A stretch of DNA of 64,000 nucleotides from a virus: positions 20,902-84,901 of IMG/VR virus record IMGVR_UViG_3300042371_001386; one strand, written 5' to 3'. Under the pieces are notes generated by a model. The model saw only the letters and a list, made by a program, of their open reading frames with translations. It ran no database searches and was not told the origin of the DNA. The position numbers and the translations under genes were made by a program. Of the stretch, positions 52,949-61,290 are shown piece after piece (the stretch's first letter is position 1; every line of letters begins with the position of its first letter).

Positions 52949-53117
52949 CTATTTCACCTAATTTTATAGCATCATAAACTTCTTGCCTATGGACAGGTAT
53001 TTCACTTGGGGCTTCTATACCTATTCTAACTTTGCCCCTACCAACCTCCACAACAGTAATAATAATATTATTGTTTATCACAAGACTCTCATTGATTTTT
53101 CTCGATAATATCAGCAT
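52917..53117 (-). CDS. csrA: CsrA-family RNA-binding regulator (copy 2)
   Basis: 66 residues. MLILSRKINESLVINNNIIITVVEVGRGKVRIGIEAPSEIPVHRQEVYDAI is a complete CsrA, with the conserved VHR segment that contacts RNA. It is closer to bacterial CsrA than copy 1. Having two copies 2 kb apart suggests different RNA targets or dimer partners. Confidence 0.92.
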   Translation of the reverse strand: MLILSRKINESLVINNNIIITVVEVGRGKVRIGIEAPSEIPVHRQEVYDAIKLGEIDVKGKKLSKL

Positions 53118-53195
53118 TTCATATCTTCCTTGAAAAAATAAATTGATCTTTAATTACTATAATTTAAATTTTAAATAAAAACAAGTCTTAATCAA

Positions 53196-53229
53196 AACAA
53201 AAAAAGGCAGCAGGATTACCTGCTGCCTT
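53196..53229 (-). terminator. Rho-independent terminator after the 53-residue gene
   Basis: An 11-bp G/C-rich stem (53204-53214 with 53219-53229), 4-base loop, then TTTTTTT on the minus strand. Confidence 0.9.
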
Positions 53230-53248
53230 ATCAAAATATATATTTTGA

Positions 53249-53410
53249 TTATGCGAACAAAGATTGGCCACAAACTGTAACTGCTGCTACATAAGCACCA
53301 GCACGACCATTGCATGTACCAGAAGCAATGTTTGCTCTGCTACACTGGGGGTAAAAAAATCTCCAAGTAACATTAGTATATGTCGAATCACTCTTTTTGC
53401 AACGAAACAT
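53249..53410 (-). CDS. Small 53-residue cysteine-containing protein
   Basis: Protein MFRCKKSDSTYTNVTWRFF then PQCSRANIASGTCNGRAGAYVAAVTVCGQSLFA. Four cysteines could form disulfides or a Zn site. It has one of the best SDs in the window (GGAGGA) and a strong terminator 20 bases after the stop, so it is surely expressed and probably abundant. Below usual gene-length cutoffs. Function unknown. Confidence 0.75.
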   Translation of the reverse strand: MFRCKKSDSTYTNVTWRFFYPQCSRANIASGTCNGRAGAYVAAVTVCGQSLFA

Positions 53411-53443
53411 GATTCCTCCATTTTATAAAATGAGAAGCGAAAT

Positions 53444-54271
53444 TCAGACAACAATATTTAGAGTTGATAAATATTTATTTAAAGAATCTTTAAAAACATC
53501 ATGGTCTTTTCGCAAAATTTCTTTCGATTTTGGTGACAATGTATTTATAGTTCCTTTGCCATCATGATGAATCCAGCTATTTCCAGCTATGGCTTGTTTA
53601 AAACCATTTTTATTCATCGTCAATGCATATTCTTGTGATTCACATCCAGCATACTTGTACTCTTGAAAATAACCGGAAAACTTAAACAAATCCCTATGAC
53701 AAATTGAACAAAACATTGGAAGATATTCATTAATGTTCAAAATATAATCCTCTGACTTTTGTTCTTTTTTCGTCTCAAGATGCCTAAGATCATCATTGAA
53801 GCAATTACTTCTGGCAGATACCATCTTTACATTTTGAGATTTTAATCTTTGCAAACACGATCCAATATTTGTCAGCCAATTTGTATCATCTGGAAGGACA
53901 TCGGAATGCAGGATACACACATATGGAATCCATGGATTATTTGAATTTTTTAATGCGTAATTTACAGCAGCACCAAATCCTTGGTTTTCTTCTTTTTGCA
54001 AGCAATTAAGGCCAGCAATTTTCTTCTTAGATAAATCTTTTATGAATGATTTATTTTTTGAACCATCATCAACCAATGTCACTTGATACCTATTTGTTCT
54101 TATAGTCGAAAAAATTGCTTCTAACAATTTGGCAACAGACGAATAAGTATTGTAAAAAGGAATGATGATTTCTACAGATTTCATATTTCTTGGATCTATG
54201 CTAGAAAAACCATCCATTGCAATATCATATTTTGTAACCTTCTCTTTTTCTTCTGTTTCTAAATCATCCAT
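53444..54271 (-). CDS. GT2-family glycosyltransferase
   Basis: 275 residues. VEIIIPFYNTYSSVAKLLEAIF, VTLVDDGSKN, GFGAAVNYALKNS, CILHSDVLPDDTNWL (HSD in place of DxD) and a later GCESQEYALTMNK segment: GT2 fold with inverting mechanism expected. Overlaps the upstream gene by 8 bases. Confidence 0.82.
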   Translation of the reverse strand: MDDLETEEKEKVTKYDIAMDGFSSIDPRNMKSVEIIIPFYNTYSSVAKLLEAIFSTIRTNRYQVTLVDDGSKNKSFIKDLSKKKIAGLNCLQKEENQGFGAAVNYALKNSNNPWIPYVCILHSDVLPDDTNWLTNIGSCLQRLKSQNVKMVSARSNCFNDDLRHLETKKEQKSEDYILNINEYLPMFCSICHRDLFKFSGYFQEYKYAGCESQEYALTMNKNGFKQAIAGNSWIHHDGKGTINTLSPKSKEILRKDHDVFKDSLNKYLSTLNIVV

Positions 54272-54794
54272 TTTTAATTTCCTTTGTAATATCTTTCAAA
54301 ATAGAATTAAAATAATTCATTTCTAAAATGCAATAATAATTTGATTTTTTATCTTCTACAGCTTCTTGAAGTTCTTTCGAGTTTTTGGAAAATTCAAGGA
54401 CATGAACGGAACAATTAAAATTTTTATCTTCATTCATTCTTAAAATGTTTTTGTACGCATAGGTGTTATTAGGTTTGAATTTATTGGTACAAACAAAAAT
54501 AATTTTTTTGCAACCCTCTTGAGATCCAACACCAAATAAAGTATCTCTAAATGATTTTTCAAACAAATCATTGTCCTTTATCTGATAAGAATTTAATTGA
54601 GCTACACTTTCTCCATGAGTAGTCGGTAATTTGGAATTCCCAGAAACATAAAGCTTTGAACTGCTTCCAATATTTGAAAAAAAATCCATAAATGTTTTTT
54701 TTATGAATTTAAGACCAGAATCTTTATTATATGTGAAATCATGTATATCAAAAACAATCCCAATGTATATCTGTTTTTCAAATCCATCAATCAT
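54264..54794 (-). CDS. vWA-like hypothetical protein
   Basis: 176 residues; SD GGAGAAC. IYIGIVFDIHDFTYN at the start and KKIIFVCTNKFKPNNT in the middle resemble the D-x-S-like and beta-4 regions of a von Willebrand A domain, but the metal-site serines are changed. Coupled with the GT2 gene. Fold tentative, function unknown. Confidence 0.5.
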   Translation of the reverse strand: MIDGFEKQIYIGIVFDIHDFTYNKDSGLKFIKKTFMDFFSNIGSSSKLYVSGNSKLPTTHGESVAQLNSYQIKDNDLFEKSFRDTLFGVGSQEGCKKIIFVCTNKFKPNNTYAYKNILRMNEDKNFNCSVHVLEFSKNSKELQEAVEDKKSNYYCILEMNYFNSILKDITKEIKNG

Positions 54795-54844
54795 TTTTGT
54801 TCTCCATTATACTATTTAATAGTAGAGAAACAAAGGAACAAAAA

Positions 54845-55720
54845 ATGGAAAATAGAGAACAAATAAAGCAATATATTAAAGCTTGTGAACATATGATTAA
54901 GTTTTTCACCAAGTTTCTTGATACTGATACGCTTGGTATTAGATCTTTATCAAAAGAAGATAAGCTGAAAGAATTGACTGATTTAAGGTACGAAATCAAA
55001 AAAGATACTTGGCCAGAAGCCGAAAGTCCAAAACTTACACAATCTCAAAAAAGTATGAAATTATTTGGAGAATTAATTTCTACACCAGTTAAAAATAAAA
55101 ATATATTAGAATTTGGATGTTGTGATTGTGATTTATCATCATTGTTAAAAAGTAAATTTGGAGCCAAAACTGTTGTTGCTTTCAAATTAGATGATTGTCA
55201 GTCTACAGACACCAATCTTTTAGACCCAAATGTAATTTTCACAGACAATTTCCGTGTCGCCCAACAGATAGCTCCATTTGATATTATCATTCTAAATGAT
55301 GTTATTGATCATTTAGAAAAGCCAGTTTTCTGGATTAAACAATTAGCAAAAATGCTTTCTAAAGAAACAGGAAGAATGTTTGTTCGTTGTCATCCATGGC
55401 TATCAAGAAATGGAACACACCTATCACAACAAATGAACAAAGCTTTCTTGCATCTCATATTTTCAGATGATGAATTGGGAACTCTAGGTGTATCCAATAA
55501 ATTCACAAGAAAAATAACCGATGATATGGATTCATATAAAAGATTTTTTGAAGAATCAAATTTAAAAGTTTTAAACCATAAGATTTACACCAAATCAATA
55601 GAAGTGTCATTTCTTAAAAACCAAGTTGTTTTAGAAAGAATTAAAAAGTTCACCAAAATAGATAAAAACTTATTAGAAAAATTAGAAGTAGAGTTTATTG
55701 ACTTTGAATTAAAGGCGTGA
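54845..55720 (+). CDS. Class I SAM methyltransferase, paralogue of 40190
   Basis: 291 residues from MENREQIKQY (SD AAAGGAAC). ILEFGCCDCDLSSL (motif I, with Cys replacing Gly), FDIIILNDVIDHLEKP (motif IV) and FVRCHPWLSRNGTHLSQQMNKAFLHLIFSDDELGTLG, shared with 40190. The motif I changes could weaken SAM binding. Acceptor unknown. Confidence 0.75.
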   Translation: MENREQIKQYIKACEHMIKFFTKFLDTDTLGIRSLSKEDKLKELTDLRYEIKKDTWPEAESPKLTQSQKSMKLFGELISTPVKNKNILEFGCCDCDLSSLLKSKFGAKTVVAFKLDDCQSTDTNLLDPNVIFTDNFRVAQQIAPFDIIILNDVIDHLEKPVFWIKQLAKMLSKETGRMFVRCHPWLSRNGTHLSQQMNKAFLHLIFSDDELGTLGVSNKFTRKITDDMDSYKRFFEESNLKVLNHKIYTKSIEVSFLKNQVVLERIKKFTKIDKNLLEKLEVEFIDFELKA

Positions 55721-55722
55721 AT

Positions 55723-56340
55723 CTATTTTTCATCGTTATCATTATCTAATTCGATCATCCAATAAGCCACACCTAAAAAACTTTCCCAATCTTTTATTTT
55801 ATAATCACATCTCAAAGCATTCATTTTAGGCTTCTTAGGTACTTTTAAAAGTTTCATATTGGCTTGTAACGGATTTCTATTCGCTTTTTTGGTGTTACAC
55901 TTTACACAAGCTAAAACGCAATTTTCCCAAGTGGTCAAACCGCCATGACTTCTAGGAATAACATGATCTATAGATAATTCTTCTGTGCTAGGCTTCTGAC
56001 CACAATATTGGCACTTGTATTCGTCTCTTTTGTAAATTGTCTTTCTACAATAATGAACTTTTTTTGCTGGAACTTTATCGTATCTTGTAAGCTGAATAAC
56101 TGATGGTATTCTGAATGATGCATTTACACTTCTAAGCTTTTCTTCATCGTCTTGTGGTCTTACTTTAGACCAATCTTCCCAAGTAAGAGTTTGAAATCCG
56201 TTGGCACAATCTACAATTATAGCTTTTGGCTCACCATCTTTATGTTCACTGAATAATTTTATTAGAGCTTTTTCAAGCGTTAGAATAGTAATTGGTCGCC
56301 ACGACTTGTTTAAAACTAAAACTTTTCTATTTTGTATCAT
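55723..56340 (-). CDS. HNH endonuclease (5-methylcytosine-type fold)
   Basis: 205 residues. RDEYKCQYCGQKPSTEELSIDHVIPRSHGGLTTWENCVLACVKCNTKKANR (about 107-156) is a complete HNH with both CxxC pairs, DH and N. The N-terminal VLVLNKSWRPITILTLEKALIKLF segment is shared by a widespread bacterial HNH family. Ends against the methyltransferase gene (convergent, 2-base gap). Confidence 0.88.
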   Translation of the reverse strand: MIQNRKVLVLNKSWRPITILTLEKALIKLFSEHKDGEPKAIIVDCANGFQTLTWEDWSKVRPQDDEEKLRSVNASFRIPSVIQLTRYDKVPAKKVHYCRKTIYKRDEYKCQYCGQKPSTEELSIDHVIPRSHGGLTTWENCVLACVKCNTKKANRNPLQANMKLLKVPKKPKMNALRCDYKIKDWESFLGVAYWMIELDNDNDEK

Positions 56341-56347
56341 ATTGTAT

Positions 56348-57325
56348 CTATAATTTTAAATCACAATTAGACCATTCTTTAATTCTAATTCTTGCCAATT
56401 TCATGGCATCTTCAAACCATTCTTTAGTTTTCTTAAAATGAGGAGGACTATACATTTTTCCAGATGTGTAACTTCTAAAGTGATCTATATTGGAATCATT
56501 GGTTCTTTTTTCATTTTCTTCATGTCCAATTATAATTGTTTCAATATTATTTTTTCTTAATATGTAATTACCAAGTATTTCTGTATCTGGCCAGTTTGGT
56601 CTCATTGGATCTGGCTTGTAATCAACAATATTATATTCATTACAAAGTCTACGCAAACTCCACGCAAAACCAATTTTATCCATGGTTTTCATGTGATACA
56701 TGCTTGCAGTGTGTGAAATCATACCTCTCCAATCATCATGCTTTCTTGGAGTTATTTCATAGCCTACGACTGGAGTTTTCTCATTACATATATTCAATAA
56801 ATAATCTATAAAATCATTACGCTTTAAAAATACATCGGCATGTGTGGCAAACAAATATGGAGTTCTACATAATGTCATAGCCAAATCCATAGCCATGGCT
56901 GGGTAATCACTTGGATGCATAACTCCGTTCAAAGCAATTGTATGAACCTCTACATCCTCATCTCGAAGATCCAATACACTATCCAAATGATCGCTTCTAC
57001 TTCCAGTATCAATGATCATGATGTATGGTCTTTCTGTTTGCAATCGCAACAACTCAATGCAAGTCCTCAATGTTTCTGATGTATTCAAGCAAGGTATGAC
57101 CGCTGTTGCTTTATATTCCCAAGGCTTTTTATCACATGATCCTTCCCATGGAGATTTTATGGTTAATTCGCCATAAGATGGAGATGTTTCAAATTTGCGA
57201 ATCTCTACTTCTTCCCAATTATTTTCAGTATCTAGCCAAATATACTTTCTATCTTGGCTAATTTTCTTCTTCTTTTCTGGTGTTTTTGCCCATCTAGAAT
57301 CGGAAATTTTCATAATTTTATTCAT
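56348..57325 (-). CDS. GT2-like glycosyltransferase
   Basis: 325 residues; SD GAGG upstream. After ~70 variable residues: TAVIPCLNTSETLRTCIELLRLQ, MIIDTGSRSDHLD, PYLFATHADVFLKRNDF (AD-x-F for the metal site), then a C-terminal acceptor part. GT-A fold expected. Divergent from the small cargo-like gene at 57389. Confidence 0.78.
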   Translation of the reverse strand: MNKIMKISDSRWAKTPEKKKKISQDRKYIWLDTENNWEEVEIRKFETSPSYGELTIKSPWEGSCDKKPWEYKATAVIPCLNTSETLRTCIELLRLQTERPYIMIIDTGSRSDHLDSVLDLRDEDVEVHTIALNGVMHPSDYPAMAMDLAMTLCRTPYLFATHADVFLKRNDFIDYLLNICNEKTPVVGYEITPRKHDDWRGMISHTASMYHMKTMDKIGFAWSLRRLCNEYNIVDYKPDPMRPNWPDTEILGNYILRKNNIETIIIGHEENEKRTNDSNIDHFRSYTSGKMYSPPHFKKTKEWFEDAMKLARIRIKEWSNCDLKL

Positions 57326-57388
57326 TTAAATATATTCCTCGCAATAACTAAGTAAGCAATTGTTTTTTATTATAAGAGAAGGCACATT

Positions 57389-57679
57389 ATGTTGACAAAT
57401 TTTTATGAATGGATGAGCTTTAGACAAGCTGTAGAAGCACCAGAAGGCGATTATGCCTTTATAGGAACATACAACAATGATCAATTCCCAAACTTGAAAG
57501 AAACAAGCCAAAGAATTGAATTGGATGCCGCATTATCCTTAATTCCAAAATCTTATCAAAATCAATTTTCTAACATGGAAACCATTCATGCTGGGAAGTC
57601 GCAAAATGAGAGCAATAAAGATGTTATTTGGATTTCTAATCAAGATCAAAATATTACTTTTTTGTTCGAAAAAAGATAA
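57389..57679 (+). CDS. Small protein with degenerate CTS-like start
   Basis: 96 residues; SD AGAGAAGG. MLTNFYEWMSFRQAVEAPE has F-x-x-W-M and a downstream VEAPE, a loose version of the cargo tag. The rest is mixed. Convergent, directly abutting the clearly tagged gene at 57680. Cargo role possible only. Confidence 0.6.
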   Translation: MLTNFYEWMSFRQAVEAPEGDYAFIGTYNNDQFPNLKETSQRIELDAALSLIPKSYQNQFSNMETIHAGKSQNESNKDVIWISNQDQNITFLFEKR

Positions 57680-58036
57680 TTATTTTTTAATATGAGTTAT
57701 TGAAAAAGGATAGTTATCCTTTGCTGTATAAAACTTCTTAATTGGCTCTGGTCCTGATATATGTCTTATATCAAATGGGGCTTTAGTGCCATTATTGCCA
57801 TCGCCATAATTCTTTGGCTCTCCTGGTATGTGCTTAATACTAAATGGAGGGCCATCACCGTTATCGTAAAGCCTATTGTCCAAACTAATATACAAAAGAG
57901 CATCAGCAGAACTAGGCAAATATGTTTGCAATGGGTAAAGTCCAATGCCTCCATACCCTAGAGGGTACAAACCAGTTTTTCCAGATGTTTTACCTTCATT
58001 GATTTTAAACCAGTTTTTAAACGAAAAATCTTTCAT
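57680..58036 (-). CDS. CTS-bearing protein with three PF-x-I-x-H-I repeats
   Basis: 118 residues. Tag MKDFSFKNWFKINEG, a Gly/Tyr/Pro-rich centre (TGLYPLGYGGIGLYPL), then three copies of PFSIKHIPG / PFDIRHISG / PFSITHIKK spaced by about 25 residues. The repeats may bind a common partner. CATAAATA is 4 bases before the ATG. No known family. Confidence 0.72.
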   Translation of the reverse strand: MKDFSFKNWFKINEGKTSGKTGLYPLGYGGIGLYPLQTYLPSSADALLYISLDNRLYDNGDGPPFSIKHIPGEPKNYGDGNNGTKAPFDIRHISGPEPIKKFYTAKDNYPFSITHIKK

Positions 58037-58040
58037 ATAT

Positions 58041-58048
58041 TATTTATG
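58041..58048 (-). promoter_or_regulatory. T4-late-like promoter element
   Basis: CATAAATA on the minus strand, 4 bases before ATG 58036; same octamer as at 14101-14108. Confidence 0.45.
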
Positions 58049-58053
58049 CATGA

Positions 58054-58087
58054 AACAAAAAAAAAGGAGCGTTTTTCAACACTCCTT
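58054..58087 (-). terminator. Rho-independent terminator after the Cys-rich gene
   Basis: AAGGAG...CTCCTT stem (58064-58069 with 58082-58087) with a T-run of about nine on the minus strand. Confidence 0.7.
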
Positions 58088-58113
58088 GGTTTGACAATTT
58101 TTAACAACAAAAA

Positions 58114-58398
58114 TTACTTAGTGCTAGGTGCAACGACTTTTGGCTTTTCTGCACCCTTTGGAGCCTCTGCTGCTTTAGCAGGTTCGGTAGAACACCCACT
58201 AGAGCCACAAGAGCTACGACCATGAAGCAGTTTTGCTCCACAACCAGAAGTTGTAGTCTTGCAAGAAGTTGTGGTCTTGCAAGAAGAACCACATGACTTA
58301 CTTCGCAACTTGCCACCAAGCAAACCGCCACGACATCCTGCTTCAGCGGAACTTACACTAAAAGCAACTGCCAAAACCAAAACTGAAAGATACTTCAT
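58114..58398 (-). CDS. Secreted Cys-rich protein of planctomycete type
   Basis: 94 residues. A clear signal peptide (MKYLSVLVLAVAFSVSSAEA), then a Gly/Ser/Lys-rich domain with 9 Cys, including two CKTTTS units, and a Lys/Ala/Pro tail. Small secreted proteins of this look are common in Planctomycetota, so this is likely acquired from or aimed at such a host (inference). Its codons are less A/T-biased than the neighbours. It has its own terminator. Confidence 0.72.
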   Translation of the reverse strand: MKYLSVLVLAVAFSVSSAEAGCRGGLLGGKLRSKSCGSSCKTTTSCKTTTSGCGAKLLHGRSSCGSSGCSTEPAKAAEAPKGAEKPKVVAPSTK

Positions 58399-58480
58399 CT
58401 TTCACTCCTTTGAAAAAAAGTAGGAAACAAACTAACCACAAACAATATACCAAACACTTAAACGAAAGTAAAATGAATTT

Positions 58481-58711
58481 CTATTTTTTTGTATAAGGAA
58501 ACCATATCCTAAAACAAAAACCAAATAATAAATTCATTTTAAGTGCCTGTGTAAAAGTAATTTCGGTCAATCTTCCTTGTGTTATTTCTGGTATTAAAGA
58601 ATTCCACAACCACCAAACTGGCAAGGTTAATATGACAGCGTAAATAATTACCAAACACACAACAGCAATGCTAATTGCAAAAATTTGCTTAATGTTAAAC
58701 TCATCAGACAT
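58481..58711 (-). CDS. Small membrane protein
   Basis: 76 residues with one strong membrane helix (IFAISIAVVCLVIIYAVILTLPVWWLW, about 10-36) and a possible second near the C-terminus. No family recognised. Confidence 0.55.
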   Translation of the reverse strand: MSDEFNIKQIFAISIAVVCLVIIYAVILTLPVWWLWNSLIPEITQGRLTEITFTQALKMNLLFGFCFRIWFPYTKK

Positions 58712-58732
58712 AATTTGATACCTCTAGTTCTT

Positions 58733-59473
58733 TTATAAAATAGTAATTCTTTTATATTGTTTAAAATCAGTGTATTCAAATAATTTTTTCTGTATTTGAA
58801 TTTGCCATAGTTTTTGATTTACACGAAAACTTTTTGTATAGCTCTTATCGTGTTGCCTGTAATAAAGTAAGGATTCTGGCATATTGTGCAATATCTTATC
58901 GTTTTGCAGCATTCTAATCCAAAGTTCATAATCCTCAACTATACAATTTGGAGATTCGTCATACCCACCAACATCTAATACAGATTTTTTTTTAAACAAA
59001 ACTGTTGGATGGTTTATAAACCAAAGGCTTGAATTGGCGATTTTTTTAGTGATTATATGAGGATGATCTGTTTTGTTCTTTAGTATCCATCTTGTATTAT
59101 TTGCGACCATAAATGTAAGATTACTTCCAACCAAATCAACATTTGGATTTCTTTGCAAATAATCAAATTGCTTAAAAAGTCTTTTTGGAAGAGAAAAATC
59201 ATCTGCATCCATTCTTGCGATCAAATCGAATTGTGATTCTTGTATCCCTTTATTGCAACCAAAAGAAATGCCAAAATTATGTTTAAGATGAATTACTTTT
59301 ATATTGTTGTTTTTGTGAAAATAACCTAATAAACTTTTTGTGTCTTTGGAATTTGATCCATTATCCACAATAATTACTTCTATTTTTTTAAATGTTTGAT
59401 TCAAAATAGAATCAACGGCTTCTTTTAGCCAAAAAGAATTAGTATTACATACTGGTATCACTACAGATATCAT
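58733..59473 (-). CDS. GT2-family glycosyltransferase
   Basis: 246 residues from MISVVIPVCNTNSF (ATG 59473, SD AAGG); the open frame further upstream crosses a terminator hairpin. VIIVDNGSN, FDLIARMDADDFSLPKRLFKQ (DADD) and YDESPNCIVEDYELWIRM (EDYELW) are textbook GT2 motifs. Sugar unknown. Confidence 0.88.
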   Translation of the reverse strand: MISVVIPVCNTNSFWLKEAVDSILNQTFKKIEVIIVDNGSNSKDTKSLLGYFHKNNNIKVIHLKHNFGISFGCNKGIQESQFDLIARMDADDFSLPKRLFKQFDYLQRNPNVDLVGSNLTFMVANNTRWILKNKTDHPHIITKKIANSSLWFINHPTVLFKKKSVLDVGGYDESPNCIVEDYELWIRMLQNDKILHNMPESLLYYRQHDKSYTKSFRVNQKLWQIQIQKKLFEYTDFKQYKRITIL

Positions 59474-59488
59474 ACTTAGCCTTAATTT

Positions 59489-59527
59489 AAAGAAGCCCAC
59501 CACAACATTATTGTAATAGGCTTCTTT
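59489..59527 (-). terminator. Hairpin terminator after the gene at 59552
   Basis: A 9-bp stem (59489-59497 with 59519-59527) lies 25 bases past the stop on the minus strand; the tail is TTTAAATT, weaker than on the opposite strand. Confidence 0.6.
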
Positions 59528-59551
59528 TTGCATATAATCTTAAAATTAAGA

Positions 59552-59770
59552 TTAAACAATAAAATCAAGATCGGCAACGGTTGCAACAGTATCGGTGAAA
59601 GTTCCACCATCTAAAATGCGACCTGCCATTTTAAACTCACCGCCTGAATGAAAATAAATCCCATGAACGGATCGTTGAATTGAGTTACCACCAGTAACAG
59701 ATGTATCCAAAGACCCTTCAGTTCCAAGATTCACCAAAGCTGGTGATAATTCTACAGTATAAGTAGCCAT
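59552..59770 (-). CDS. Small beta-rich protein, possibly virion-associated
   Basis: 72 residues; strong SD AAGGAGAAA. Thr/Gly/Val-rich with regular strands (TYTVELSPALVNLG; GIYFHSGGEFKMAGRILDGGTF). No cysteine, no signal. Small, well-translated beta proteins in phages are often decoration or fibre parts, but no family is recognised. Confidence 0.6.
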   Translation of the reverse strand: MATYTVELSPALVNLGTEGSLDTSVTGGNSIQRSVHGIYFHSGGEFKMAGRILDGGTFTDTVATVADLDFIV

Positions 59771-59859
59771 AATTTTTCTCCTTTTGCAAAAGTAAACTAC
59801 TAAAATATATAACCTTTTAAAGCCTATTTTGATTTTAAAAGTGTGTCTTTTGGTGAGAA

Positions 59860-60708
59860 TTAGTTTTCGACCAACTTACCTTCAAAAGCCAATTTAGAGA
59901 ACAAATAAGGGAATGCACTGCTTGTTGAGTGAAGTATAGCTAGGTCTTGACTGTATTCAAATACAGAAACATCTTCAGTATCAAAAAATGAATTTTTTAT
60001 TTTATTTTCAAGAACAAAAAGATTACATGCAACTTCTTCTCTATTTCTTCCATCTTCTCGTAACGCATACATCATATCTGACATTGGGTGTTTTTTGTAC
60101 AGTAGATTATTACAATACTGCAAAACCTGCTTTCCGTATTCTTTTAGTAAATTACCCTTCCAAAAAACTACGCCAGAATTAAATGGCATTAATGTTTGTT
60201 TCTCTAAATTGTCACCATTAAAATAGATAAATCGCATTTTTTGCTTAGAAATAGTTCCATTGTTAATCCCAACTAAAGGACAAGCTACAAATTCATAATT
60301 AGAATATTTTTCGAAAATGAAATCAATTGATCTGAAACAGAATGTGTCTACATCTAAAAGAATTGCGTCATCAAAATCATAATTCTCAAATATGCACCTT
60401 TGTATGGAAACATAATTTTGTGATTTGTATGGAAGATCATTAATTTCTATAAGATTTATGTCCAAACTTTTAACAAGGCTGAAAATGTCTTCTTGGCGAA
60501 ATAACATAAACCTTTTCGTATATTCTGGAGATATATCTTTAAATAACTTATTTGTTTGTTCCCAAGAATCTTTATTTAGGTCATTTACATAAAATAAAGT
60601 AATTGGGATTTTTGGATTGTGCTTTCTAAATGTTCTAACAGAAACACTAAACATAGCATTGTAAATTGGATTTTCATTTAAAACATAAACACAACACTTG
60701 TTGTTCAT
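59860..60708 (-). CDS. GT8-like glycosyltransferase
   Basis: 282 residues. VYVLNENPIYNAMFSVSVRTF, DAILLDVDTFCFRSID (D-x-D metal site), LMPFNSGVVFWKGN and late LAILHSTSSAFPY follow the GT8/retaining GT-A order. Start overlaps the upstream secreted-protein gene by 4 bases. Confidence 0.72.
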   Translation of the reverse strand: MNNKCCVYVLNENPIYNAMFSVSVRTFRKHNPKIPITLFYVNDLNKDSWEQTNKLFKDISPEYTKRFMLFRQEDIFSLVKSLDINLIEINDLPYKSQNYVSIQRCIFENYDFDDAILLDVDTFCFRSIDFIFEKYSNYEFVACPLVGINNGTISKQKMRFIYFNGDNLEKQTLMPFNSGVVFWKGNLLKEYGKQVLQYCNNLLYKKHPMSDMMYALREDGRNREEVACNLFVLENKIKNSFFDTEDVSVFEYSQDLAILHSTSSAFPYLFSKLAFEGKLVEN

Positions 60709-61097
60709 TGGTCAAACCTACTGCCATTTTTTATGAAAACAAATTTAGTCACATAACAATCATTGATCTGCCAATAGCAGCCATCTTGATTGAATTTTGA
60801 ATTTACGACTTTATAATTTGCTCTCAAATAATATTCTTCGTCAATTTTTTTAATCAAATAAACCTTGGAATAAACCCAACCATCTTTATCAATCGAGCTA
60901 ACCATGCCAAGGCCAACATACTCATCCTTCCAATATACTGGTATAAATCCTTTTGATTTGATCAATTTGTCGATACAGTTATAATTAATCAAGACATGAT
61001 TTGAACTGATCGCATCTGCTTTCAAAAATGGAAGATCAATTGCTTTATCTTTATCAGCATAAAATACTATAAAGCAAAACAAAAGATTAATCATCAT
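60705..61097 (-). CDS. Secreted hypothetical protein
   Basis: 130 residues with a signal-like start (MMINLLFCFIVFYA) and a beta-rich remainder (VYWKDEYVGLGMVSSIDKDGWVYSKVYLI). No family recognised. Overlaps both neighbours by a few bases. Confidence 0.55.
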   Translation of the reverse strand: MMINLLFCFIVFYADKDKAIDLPFLKADAISSNHVLINYNCIDKLIKSKGFIPVYWKDEYVGLGMVSSIDKDGWVYSKVYLIKKIDEEYYLRANYKVVNSKFNQDGCYWQINDCYVTKFVFIKNGSRFDQ

Positions 61098-61281
61098 GAT
61101 AAGAATCCAATGCTACTGATTTAGAATTAGTGCCATTTTTTTTAACTTCACTTTCTTTTCTCTCAGAACACTTTGAGCAAAATCTAATCGTAAACTTATC
61201 AGGGCTACGAAATTGTTTATTGCACCAACCCAAACAGTTTACGATACCGCTTCTATCCATGATGTTTAATTTGCTTTTCAT
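61087..61281 (-). CDS. Small zinc-finger-like protein
   Basis: 64 residues; SD GGAG. CLGWCNKQFRSPDKFTIRFCSKCSE gives a C-x3-C...C-x2-C zinc site like short zinc fingers in Planctomycetes and phages. Basic, probably nucleic-acid binding. Confidence 0.6.
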   Translation of the reverse strand: MKSKLNIMDRSGIVNCLGWCNKQFRSPDKFTIRFCSKCSERKESEVKKNGTNSKSVALDSYHDD

Positions 61282-61290
61282 TGTTATCTC

